40,001 bases of DNA, taken from assembly GCA_934130595.1 (NCBI GenBank), contig CAKOYF010000012.1:1-40001 (forward strand). Reading direction: 5' to 3'. Source of the stretch: an uncultured Clostridia bacterium. GTDB taxonomy: Bacteria > Bacillota > Clostridia > TANB77 > CAG-465. Made by a program: the position numbers and the translations under genes. This document shows positions 26,516-33,847 of this stretch, piece after piece; the first letter of the stretch is position 1; every line of letters starts with the position of its first letter. Below the pieces are notes generated by a model. The model ran no database searches and had not been told where the DNA came from. It saw only the letters and a program-made list of their open reading frames with translations.

Positions 26516-27175
26516 TTAATTTTGTGTTATATTAATTTTTACATTAAAATCTTGTGCTAAAGATTTTAAGTGATTCTCTAGATTATTTTTTGCTAGGTTT
26601 AAATTTTCTTCAGTATTAGTTCTTTCTACAATAGTATTTCTTGCTATTTGTTCAAATGCTGCAACTTGGTCTGGTTTGTATGAACTACCAAAAATACTCT
26701 TGTTTTCAGAAGTAGTAAAACTTGTTATATCTACAGATGAAAGAGTAATATCTCTAGTATCATAAGAAATATTTACTGTTGCGTCATCAGAAATACTTGT
26801 TTTTAGTGTATTTTCTTCAATTGTAAATGCTGTAGTATAATCTGCATAAACTTTAATATCTGAGTTGAATAACCATTCTGTCCAAGCATTGTTGTTTGGT
26901 GTCTTATCATGAGATAAAGTTACTTTACCACTTGTTCTTAATACTGTTAGTGCTATATCATTATTTACATTTTCTACATAATTTTTTGCATTTTCTAAGT
27001 TTTTACTTAGAAGCTCTTTTTCTAAGTCTGCTGAGGTTTGAGCTTGAACCTCTCTTTTTAAATCGTCAACTTCATTATTTTTATACTGAATATATTGATA
27101 TCCTAAGAAGATACCAAAACCAATAGCTAAAAATAACAAGACTGCGAAAACCTTTTTAATAATTTTTTTTATCAT
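26516..27175 (-). CDS. DUF4230-like membrane-anchored protein
   Basis: 219 residues. A Lys-rich start is followed by one membrane segment at about 9-29, a coiled-coil stretch and an extracytoplasmic beta-rich domain (SDIKVYADYTTAFTI region), then a C-terminal helical part. This looks like DUF4230, a widespread family without known function; I rate the family call as moderate. AAGGAGGTC precedes the ATG. Its promoter carries over the -10 box the same palindrome found in the promoter of the divergent FIST operon, so the two units may answer to one regulator. Confidence 0.7.
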   Translation of the reverse strand: MIKKIIKKVFAVLLFLAIGFGIFLGYQYIQYKNNEVDDLKREVQAQTSADLEKELLSKNLENAKNYVENVNNDIALTVLRTSGKVTLSHDKTPNNNAWTEWLFNSDIKVYADYTTAFTIEENTLKTSISDDATVNISYDTRDITLSSVDITSFTTSENKSIFGSSYKPDQVAAFEQIARNTIVERTNTEENLNLAKNNLENHLKSLAQDFNVKINITQN

Positions 27176-27220
27176 ATAAATGACCTCCTTTTAAAATTTT
27201 AAAAAAATATAATATATAAG

Positions 27221-27235
27221 CACAATTTAATTGTA
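27221..27235. promoter_or_regulatory. Putative operator, copy 1
   Basis: Minus-strand reading TACAATTAAATTGTG, an almost perfect 7-1-7 palindrome. It matches copy 2 (27392-27406) at 14 of 15 positions, and both copies begin with the -10 box of their promoter. Confidence 0.6.
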
Positions 27236-27258
27236 CCATACTTTACATAAAAAGTAAA
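27230..27258 (-). promoter_or_regulatory. Promoter of the DUF4230-like gene
   Basis: On the minus strand: TTTACT, 17-bp spacer, TACAAT. The -10 box is the first half of the palindrome at 27221-27235. Confidence 0.75.
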
Positions 27259-27368
27259 GTGAACGGATTATTTTTGTATTTTATTAGATAAAAATATGAC
27301 AGCAAATTTGGTTGTGTACATTTTTGGAAAAATGATAGTGAAATTAATGTGAAATAGAAAGAAAGTGA

Positions 27369-27397
27369 TTGATTAATGTTTTTGTTATTGATACAAT
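27369..27397 (+). promoter_or_regulatory. Promoter of the FIST-aldehyde dehydrogenase-alcohol dehydrogenase operon
   Basis: TTGATT, 17-bp spacer, TACAAT. The -10 box is the first half of the palindrome at 27392-27406. Two GTGAAAT direct repeats lie 11 bp apart just upstream (27338-27355). Confidence 0.75.
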
Positions 27398-27406
27398 TAA
27401 ATTGTA
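27392..27406. promoter_or_regulatory. Putative operator, copy 2
   Basis: TACAATTAAATTGTA, a perfect 7-1-7 palindrome covering the -10 box and the bases up to the expected transcription start. A protein bound here would block RNA polymerase. Confidence 0.6.
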
Positions 27407-27433
27407 AACTAGTTTTACAAAGGGGGAGATTGT

Positions 27434-28600
27434 ATGTTAAAATCAAATGTTGGTTGGAGCATAGCTAAAGATTCAAAGACTGCTGGTAAAGAAGCAGCAC
27501 AAAAAGCTATGGAAAACTTAACACAAACAAAAGTAGCTCTATTATACACTTCAGCAGATAATAATGTTGAAGAAGTATTAGAAGGAGCAAAAGAAGCCCT
27601 AGGAAGCATCCCAGTAGTAGGATGTACTTCAAGTGGCGGTATTATTGTACCAGATGGATACATTACTTCAGAAAATGGATTCGTAGGAGTTATGGCTTTA
27701 TCTGATAGTGCAATGAGTGTAGGAGTTGCAGGAAGTGCATTAGATAAGGATGCAAGAGAAACAGGTAGAAAAATAGCACAAGCTGCTATGAAAAATGCAG
27801 GTAAAACTTGTGCACCAGCGTATTTTTATATGTCTGCTTCTCCAAAAGAAGAAGAAGATTATCTAAAAGGTATTGAAGATATAATAGGAAGAGTACCTAT
27901 GTTTGGTGGTTCTGCAGCAGACAATACTGTAGAAGGAAAATGGAGCTTATATGCAGATGATGTAATGTTTTCAGATGGATGCGTAGTAGCTTTCTTCTAT
28001 ACAGATAAACCAATGTCAAATGTATATACAGGTGCATACAGAGAAACAAATGATGTAGGTATAATAACAAAAGTTGAAGGAAAAAGAAAATTAATGGAAA
28101 TTAATGGAATTCCTGCTTTAGAGCAATATTCTAAATGGACTGGAAAGAAGATTGAAGATTTAATGGGCGGAAATCTTCTAGTTCAAACTATATTATCACC
28201 ACTTGGTGTTAAAGATAGACTAGGAGATCTAGTAGCTATTCGTCATCCAATGGCTGGAAATGATGACTTATCTATGAACATAGGAAATCATTTAGCTGAA
28301 AAAACTGCTATAGTTCGTATGGAAGCTACAGTAGATGAATTAATTCAATCTACTACTAATACAATGAAAGAAGTAAAAGAAGACTTACCAAATGGTGTAG
28401 GTGCATACTTACTTGTACATTGTGGTGGAAGAAAACTAGGTATTGGCGATAGAATTGATGAAGTAGCAAAAAGATTAAAAGATGAAGCAGGAGATACACC
28501 ATTTATGACTATATTTACATTTGGTGAATATGGTTCAAATAATAATGATAGAAATACATGCGGAGGTTTAATGTTATCATTTACTGGACTTGGTAAATGA
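27434..28600 (+). CDS. FIST domain protein
   Basis: 388 residues with FIST N-terminal and FIST C-terminal domains throughout and nothing else. Typical stretches are VALLYTSADNNVEEVLEGA, IPVVGCTSSGGI and MFGGSAADN. The C-terminal half includes GVGAYLLVHCGGRKLG and ends with NTCGGLMLSFTGLGK. FIST domains are thought to bind small ligands such as amino acids and are often fused to signalling modules; here it stands alone. AAAGGGGGAGATTGT precedes the ATG. Its TGA overlaps an ATG (ATGA) that is the best start for the next gene. Being first in an operon with two dehydrogenases suggests a ligand- or cofactor-binding role in that pathway. Confidence 0.9.
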   Translation: MLKSNVGWSIAKDSKTAGKEAAQKAMENLTQTKVALLYTSADNNVEEVLEGAKEALGSIPVVGCTSSGGIIVPDGYITSENGFVGVMALSDSAMSVGVAGSALDKDARETGRKIAQAAMKNAGKTCAPAYFYMSASPKEEEDYLKGIEDIIGRVPMFGGSAADNTVEGKWSLYADDVMFSDGCVVAFFYTDKPMSNVYTGAYRETNDVGIITKVEGKRKLMEINGIPALEQYSKWTGKKIEDLMGGNLLVQTILSPLGVKDRLGDLVAIRHPMAGNDDLSMNIGNHLAEKTAIVRMEATVDELIQSTTNTMKEVKEDLPNGVGAYLLVHCGGRKLGIGDRIDEVAKRLKDEAGDTPFMTIFTFGEYGSNNNDRNTCGGLMLSFTGLGK

Positions 28601-30052
28601 AGAGCTCCACAGGGTAATCCTAAAAATTTAATTGGTTATGAATGGAAGGAAGCAAAAGATGGAAGATATATTGAGGTAGATAACCCTGCTACTCAAGAAA
28701 TTATTGCTAAAGTTCCAAACTGTTCAGATGCAGATGTAGATGAAGCTGTAAGAGTAGCTCAAATAGAGCAAAAGAAATGGGCTGCAATGCCTATGCATCA
28801 AAGAGGCAGAATCTTAAATAGATTTGCAAATATGGTAGAAGATAATGCAGATGAATTAGCATGGCTATTATCTTCAGAAACAGGTAAACCAATTAAAGAG
28901 GCTATGGCTGAAATATCAAATACAAGAATATTTGTAAATGGATATGTTGAAAAAGCAAAACATTTATATGGAGAAAGTCTAATTGGAGACGCAGAACCAG
29001 GACAAGAAAAATGTATGCAAATAACAGTAAGAGAACCTTTAGGAGTAATTGCTGCTATAATTCCATTTAATTTTCCTTGTGATTTGTTTGGACAAAAAGT
29101 ACCATCAGCTTTAATAATGGGAAATGCTGTAATTGTTAAACCATCAAATTATAACCCACTTACATTAATTGAGTATGTTAGACTTATGGTAAAAGCAGGA
29201 GTTCCAGCAGGTTGTATTCAAGTTTTAACTGGTGATGGACCAACATGTGGTCAAGCACTTGCAAGACATCCAGGAGTTCATTGTGTATCACTTACAGGAA
29301 GTACTTCAGCTGGTATGCAAACAATGGCAACTTGTGCTCAAAACCTAACACACGTTTTACTTGAACTAGGTGGAAATGATGCATTTATTATGCTTGAAGA
29401 TGGAGATATGGATTTAGCTGTTAAAGAAGCAACTTGGGGAAGATTATACAATGCAGGTCAAGTATGCTGTGCAAGTAAAAGATTTTTAATTCATAATTCT
29501 AGAAAACAAGAATTTATAGATAGAATGAAAGAAGTTATATCTAAATTAAAAGTTGGAGATCCATCAAAAATGGACACAGATATGGGACCATTAATTAATA
29601 TTCCTGCAGCTAAAAGAGTTGAAGAATATGTAAATAAAACAGTTGAACAAGGTGCAAAAATTGTATGTGGTGGTAAAAGATATTCAGCATACTATGGACC
29701 AACAATTCTAGATAATGTTACAAGAGATATGGATGTAGCAAAAGACATGGAAATATTTGGACCTGTTATTCCAGTAATTGGATTTGATACTATAGATGAA
29801 GCAATAGAAATAGCTAACCAATCATCTTATGGTTTATGTGGTTGCGTAATAACTAAGGATTACAAAACAGGAATACAAGTGGCATCTAAGCTTGAATGTG
29901 GTGGTGCAATTGTAAATGGTGCAAGCTTCTACAGAAGTGCAGAAATGCCTTTTGGTGGCTGGAAGCATAGTGGAATTGGAAATGAAGGTATAGCTTCAAC
30001 ACTAGAAGAAGTATCAAGAATAAAAACAATAGTATTAAAGAATGTATTATAA
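28597..30052 (+). CDS. Aldehyde dehydrogenase, 5' end interrupted by a +1 frameshift
   Basis: NAD(P)-dependent aldehyde dehydrogenase. The main frame runs open from 28601 and already codes for family N-terminal sequence (NLIGYEWKEAKDG, NPATQEIIAKVP) but has no ATG, GTG or TTG before ATG 28787. Starting there would give 421 residues and lose about 60. ATG 28597 overlaps the FIST stop codon as ATGA but reaches TAA after six codons (28615-28617). Skipping one G of GGG 28612-28614 joins it to the main frame and gives 484 residues, the normal family length. Counted from 28787, the catalytic residues are Glu193 (LELGG) and Cys227 (GQVCCA). It is probably an error, a mutation or programmed shifting. 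Confidence 0.85.
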
Positions 30053-30094
30053 TATATAAAAATAAAGAAGCAAAAAACATAGGAGGGAATATAA

Positions 30095-31246
30095 ATGACA
30101 AAGAAATTTGTACTAAATGAAACATCATATTTTGGAATGGGAGCAAGAGAAGTTCTTGCAGAAGAAATAAAAGCTAGAGGATTTAAAAAAGTATTAGTAG
30201 TTACAGATAAAGCATTATTTGAATGTGGTGTAACTTCTAAAGTAACAGATGAGTTAGATAAAGCTCAAATAGAATATAGCGTATATTCAGATGTAAGACC
30301 TAATCCAACAAAGAAAAATGTTTGGGATGGATTAAAAGCTTGTAAAGAGGCAAAAGCAGATGTTCTTGTAGCTGTTGGTGGAGGATCAAGTATTGATACT
30401 GCAAAAGCTATAGGAATTATTACTAACAATCCTGAAAATGAAGATATAGTATCATTAGAAGGAGCATCTAATACTAAAAATAAAAGTTTACCAATTATAG
30501 CATTACCAACAACAGCAGGTACTGCTGCAGAAGTAACTATCAATTATGTTATAACAGATGAAGATAGAGAAGTAAAAATGGTATGTGTAGATCCTCATGA
30601 TATACCTATGATAGCTATAATAGACACAGAACTTATGGCTTCAATGCCAAAATCTATAGCAGCTTCAACAGGTATGGATGCTTTAACACATGCTGTAGAA
30701 GGATATATAACTAAAGCACATAATACAATGTCAGATATGTTTCATATGCAAGCAATAAAATTAATATTTGCAAATTTACCAGCTGCTGTAAATGATAAAA
30801 CACCAGAAGCAGTAGATAATATGGGACTTGCACAATATATTGCTGGTATGGGATTTTCAAATGTTGGACTTGGAATTGTACATTCTATGGCTCACCAATT
30901 AGGAGCTGTATATGATACACCTCATGGTTTAGCAAATGCAATATTACTACCAACAGTAATGAGATTTAATGGAGAAGTTTGTTATGAAAGATTTAGAGAT
31001 ATTTTAATTGCTCTTAATGTTGATGCAAAGGATATGTCTAAAGAAGAAGTAATAGATACTTTTGTTGGAATGATTGAAGATTTATCTAGAAAAGTAGGTA
31101 TTACTCAAACAGTTAAAGACACAGGATGCAAAGAAGAAGATTTTGAAATGCTTGCACAAAAAGCTATGGCAGATGCATGTAAACCAGGTAATCCTCGTGA
31201 AGTAACAAAAGAAGATTTTATAGAATTGTTTAGAAAAGCAATGTAA
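30095..31246 (+). CDS. Iron-containing alcohol dehydrogenase
   Basis: 383-residue group III alcohol dehydrogenase that interconverts aldehydes and alcohols with NAD(H). It has the dinucleotide motif GGGSSIDTAKA (95-105) and the iron ligands Asp195, His199, His263 and His277, in the same positions as lactaldehyde reductase FucO. TAGGAGGG lies 7 nt before the ATG, 42 bp after the aldehyde dehydrogenase, with no terminator between. Together they could take an aldehyde to both acid (or acyl) and alcohol. The substrate is unknown; 1,3-propanediol, lactaldehyde or butanol types cannot be told apart. Confidence 0.94.
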   Translation: MTKKFVLNETSYFGMGAREVLAEEIKARGFKKVLVVTDKALFECGVTSKVTDELDKAQIEYSVYSDVRPNPTKKNVWDGLKACKEAKADVLVAVGGGSSIDTAKAIGIITNNPENEDIVSLEGASNTKNKSLPIIALPTTAGTAAEVTINYVITDEDREVKMVCVDPHDIPMIAIIDTELMASMPKSIAASTGMDALTHAVEGYITKAHNTMSDMFHMQAIKLIFANLPAAVNDKTPEAVDNMGLAQYIAGMGFSNVGLGIVHSMAHQLGAVYDTPHGLANAILLPTVMRFNGEVCYERFRDILIALNVDAKDMSKEEVIDTFVGMIEDLSRKVGITQTVKDTGCKEEDFEMLAQKAMADACKPGNPREVTKEDFIELFRKAM

Positions 31247-31259
31247 ATAAAATTAAATA

Positions 31260-31290
31260 AAAAAGTAGTTTCGCAAGAAACTACTTTTTC
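31260..31290 (+). terminator. Terminator of the FIST-dehydrogenase operon
   Basis: 13-bp stem AAAAAGTAGTTTC / GAAACTACTTTTT closed by a GCAA tetraloop. The next promoter begins right after it. Confidence 0.9.
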
Positions 31291-31319
31291 TTTACTTATT
31301 ATTAAAAAAATGATATAAT
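31291..31319 (+). promoter_or_regulatory. Promoter of pnuC
   Basis: TTTACT, 17-bp spacer, extended -10 TGATATAAT. Confidence 0.75.
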
Positions 31320-31365
31320 TCTTACGTAAAAAAACGAATAATCAAGTTTTTTGAAGGAGAAAAGT

Positions 31366-32145
31366 ATGAAAAAGAAACTAAAAGATTTATGGAATTATTT
31401 TACAACATACGAAAAAGTATGGTTTTTTAGTATATTAATAATTTCTGTAATCTTTGCTTTTTTGTTCCCAGAAGAAGATGTTAATGGAGTTAACGGAAAA
31501 CTAATTATGGGGCTATATTTAGCAGATATATTCTTAAATATATTATGCGAATTATTAATATCTAAGCAAAGTAAATGGAATTTTATTGTATCTTTATTTG
31601 TAGAAGTAACAGAAATTTTAATATGTGTTGTATTATCGTATAGGTTTGCAACTATGGCATCTACATTATTCTTCTGGATACCAATAGACATTATAAGCTT
31701 TATAAACTGGCACAAACATCCAGATAGTCAAGAAGATGATTTAACAAAAGTAAGAAAACTAAGCGGATGGATGGAAGTTTTAGTAATAACTGGAATAATT
31801 GTTTGGACTATAGGAGTTGGGTATTTACTAACTACTCTTGATATAGGAACAGATCTATTTGGAGGAAATGAATTACTAGAAGTTATAGTATGTTACTTAG
31901 ATGCATGCGTTTCAGCAGTTGGAATTGCTAATGGGGTATTTATTTTACTACGTTATCGTGAACAATGGATAGCTTGGTATATTAGTGCAATATTAGAAGC
32001 AATAATCAATATTTTATCTGGACAATATGTACTTCTTGTATTAAAAGTGGGATATTTAACAAACACTACTTATGGATATATAAAATGGAGTAAGTATATT
32101 AAAGAACATAAAGAGGCACAATTAGAAGATAATAAAGTATTTTAA
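31366..32145 (+). CDS. pnuC: Nicotinamide riboside transporter PnuC
   Basis: 259 residues from ATG 31366, 6 nt after AAGGAG. The TTG at 31351, which opens the frame, precedes that site. It has seven or so membrane helices, with the PnuC marks FWIPIDIISFINWHKHPDS and the C-terminal QWIAWYISAILEAIINILSG and YGYIKWSKYIKEH. PnuC brings nicotinamide riboside into the cell by facilitated diffusion for NAD synthesis. No kinase (nadR) is adjacent and no NAD riboswitch was seen in the short leader. A sirtuin and two NAD-linked dehydrogenases lie nearby in the window. Confidence 0.92.
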   Translation: MKKKLKDLWNYFTTYEKVWFFSILIISVIFAFLFPEEDVNGVNGKLIMGLYLADIFLNILCELLISKQSKWNFIVSLFVEVTEILICVVLSYRFATMASTLFFWIPIDIISFINWHKHPDSQEDDLTKVRKLSGWMEVLVITGIIVWTIGVGYLLTTLDIGTDLFGGNELLEVIVCYLDACVSAVGIANGVFILLRYREQWIAWYISAILEAIINILSGQYVLLVLKVGYLTNTTYGYIKWSKYIKEHKEAQLEDNKVF

Positions 32146-32154
32146 GAAAAATAA

Positions 32155-32182
32155 TAGCAGCTCAATACGAGCTGCTGTTTTG
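32155..32182. terminator. Bidirectional terminator between pnuC and the Pr6Pr-family gene
   Basis: 8-bp GC-rich stem AGCAGCTC / GAGCTGCT with a 5-nt loop. GTTTT follows on the plus strand and ATTATTTTT on the minus strand. Confidence 0.85.
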
Positions 32183-32183
32183 G

Positions 32184-32867
32184 TTAATGGATTCCGACTG
32201 TTTTCTCTTTTCGCTTTCCAAGAAATCTGTCAATTCTAACGAGCAAATAGCAAGCAAAAAGGTAGCAAATACTAAAAAGTAATAGATAGCCAAGAACACC
32301 ATCAATTCCTATTTTGTCTATATCTAAGAAAAAATAAGCATACTTTTTAGAGCCACCAACACTAAAGAAAGTTCCTCCAAAATGAGCATAAGTGTACACA
32401 TATACAGGGTAAAGGGCAGGAAAGATAAACCAGACAAAAATGTTTTTTGTTTTAAAATATCCTTTCTCATCAAAGATTAAATAATCTAAGAATACCATTA
32501 TTGGCGTTATAAAATGCACAAATAGGTTTGAAAATCTTAGAATGTTAGATGAACTTGTTTTTACGTCCATCATGAATCCCATAGAGTGTAAAGATATGTT
32601 GTAAACAACAAATGTCAAGAATATTATCATTACTGTGGCACCTTTGAGTATATGGTAAGTCTTCGACTTATCTATATTTGGGTTGACTATTCTGATGACA
32701 ATATACAATGTATAAAAAAGCAGTACAAATATGTTGCTTTGCATTGTATAAAAAGATAGAATGCTTGCAATAGATGTAGTTCTTACTAGATTAGACATAA
32801 TTCCGATTAAGCAGCAAACAGTTGTTGCTACTTTGAAAGCGAAAGAAAGTCTTCTTTGGCTATTCAT
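32184..32867 (-). CDS. Pr6Pr family membrane protein
   Basis: About 227 residues from the ATG at 32867, after GAGGTG; the GTG at 32876 is part of that site. Six predicted membrane segments. The stretches FYTMQSNIFVLLFYTLYI, HFITPIMVFLDYLIFDEKG and WFIFPALYPVYVYTYAHFGG fit the Pr6Pr (FAR-17a/AIG1-like) family of bacterial membrane proteins with no assigned reaction. A consensus promoter lies upstream. Confidence 0.85.
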   Translation of the reverse strand: MNSQRRLSFAFKVATTVCCLIGIMSNLVRTTSIASILSFYTMQSNIFVLLFYTLYIVIRIVNPNIDKSKTYHILKGATVMIIFLTFVVYNISLHSMGFMMDVKTSSSNILRFSNLFVHFITPIMVFLDYLIFDEKGYFKTKNIFVWFIFPALYPVYVYTYAHFGGTFFSVGGSKKYAYFFLDIDKIGIDGVLGYLLLFSICYLFACYLLVRIDRFLGKRKEKTVGIH

Positions 32868-32890
32868 ATTCAACACCTCACAATAGTGTA

Positions 32891-32919
32891 ATTATACCAT
32901 ATTTTGACCTATTTTTCAA
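32891..32919 (-). promoter_or_regulatory. Sigma-A promoter of the Pr6Pr-family gene
   Basis: On the minus strand: TTGAAA, 17-bp spacer, TATAAT. Confidence 0.85.
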
Positions 32920-32949
32920 CCTAAAAGTTTACAATAATTAAGCGATTAC

Positions 32950-32978
32950 TTGACAATACGTAAAGATAATGGTAAAAG
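32950..32978 (+). promoter_or_regulatory. Probable promoter of the short-chain dehydrogenase gene
   Basis: Perfect -35 TTGACA, 17-bp spacer, then a weak -10 (TAAAAG). Confidence 0.5.
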
Positions 32979-33007
32979 ATAGGTAATGGGTTGATAGGAG
33001 ATTGAAT

Positions 33008-33763
33008 ATGAAAGCTTTAATAACAGGAGCCTCTTCTGGAATAGGATACAGTATGGCTAGATATTTAAGCAAACAAGGTTATGATCTTATTGTAGTAGCT
33101 AGAAGAAGAGATTGCTTAAATAATTTGAAAAATGAATGTAATACTGATGTTAGAATAATAGATTTAGATTTAAGCATAATAGCTAATATGTATAAATTAC
33201 ATGAGTTAACACAAAATGAAGATATAGATATTTTAGTAAATAATGCAGGAGTTGGACTTTATGGAGATTTTTGTGATATAGATGTTAGTAAAGAAATAAG
33301 TATGTTAAATCTAAATGTAATAGCAACAGATGTGCTAACTAAGCTTTACTTACAAGACATGATAAAGAAAAATAAGGGAAAGATACTTAATGTCTCTTCA
33401 ATTTTAGGTTTTATGCCTACTCCTTTAATGAGTTCATATTATGCAAGTAAAGCATATATTACAAGTATGAGTAGGGCCATTAATACAGAACTTAAAATGC
33501 GAAAAATAAACGTTAGTATTTCTACTTTATGTGCTGGAGCAGTAGACACTAATTTTAATAGTGATTTAGGAGTAAGTTTTTTTATTCCGCCAAGTAGTTC
33601 TGAAAAAGTAGCAGAGTACAGCATAAAAAAATTAATGAAGCGAAAAGAAGTAATCATTCCTGGTATAATAAATAAGATGGTGTATATTTTTAATAAAATA
33701 ACTCCTGTTCGTATTGCAAGATATGTTATATATATAACTCAAAATGGTAAGAGATATTATTAA
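33008..33763 (+). CDS. Short-chain dehydrogenase/reductase
   Basis: 251 residues from ATG 33008, 7 nt after AGGAG. The TTG at 33002 in the same frame has poorer spacing. It is a classical SDR with TGASSGIG cofactor motif near the start, NNAGVG, catalytic Ser in NVSSILGF and the YxxxK pair in YYASKAYI. Arg residues after the second beta strand (VVARRR) suggest NADP(H). The substrate is unknown. The C-terminus has a hydrophobic stretch (about 215-240), as in SDRs that sit at membranes. Confidence 0.93.
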   Translation: MKALITGASSGIGYSMARYLSKQGYDLIVVARRRDCLNNLKNECNTDVRIIDLDLSIIANMYKLHELTQNEDIDILVNNAGVGLYGDFCDIDVSKEISMLNLNVIATDVLTKLYLQDMIKKNKGKILNVSSILGFMPTPLMSSYYASKAYITSMSRAINTELKMRKINVSISTLCAGAVDTNFNSDLGVSFFIPPSSSEKVAEYSIKKLMKRKEVIIPGIINKMVYIFNKITPVRIARYVIYITQNGKRYY

Positions 33764-33797
33764 AAAAGTTGTAATTTATTTAATTACAATTTTTTTG
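33763..33797 (+). terminator. Rho-independent terminator after the SDR gene
   Basis: 14-bp stem with one G-T pair, AAAAAGTTGTAATT against AATTACAATTTTTT, followed by more T. Confidence 0.8.
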
Positions 33798-33847
33798 TAT
33801 AAATTTTTTAAAAACACATCATAACTATAATAGGAGAAAATAGATAT

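Noticed and set aside
28598..28600. UGA between FIST and aldehyde dehydrogenase in the same frame, read as selenocysteine or a reassigned codon giving a fusion protein.
   Set aside because: No convincing bacterial SECIS hairpin follows, the residues around it do not match a redox site, UGA ends another gene in the window (20083-20085), and the ATGA overlap plus a single-base shift explains the data better.
28787..30052. Aldehyde dehydrogenase beginning at ATG 28787.
   Set aside because: No ribosome binding site precedes it, and about 60 conserved N-terminal residues are coded in frame upstream.
31320..31365. NAD-sensing riboswitch before pnuC.
   Set aside because: The leader after the promoter is under 50 nt and shows no conserved stem.
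33798..33847. Sigma-G type promoter for the ger operon.
   Set aside because: CATCATA and CATAACTA resemble the -10, but spacing to any GnATA-like -35 is wrong or the match is poor, so it was not listed.
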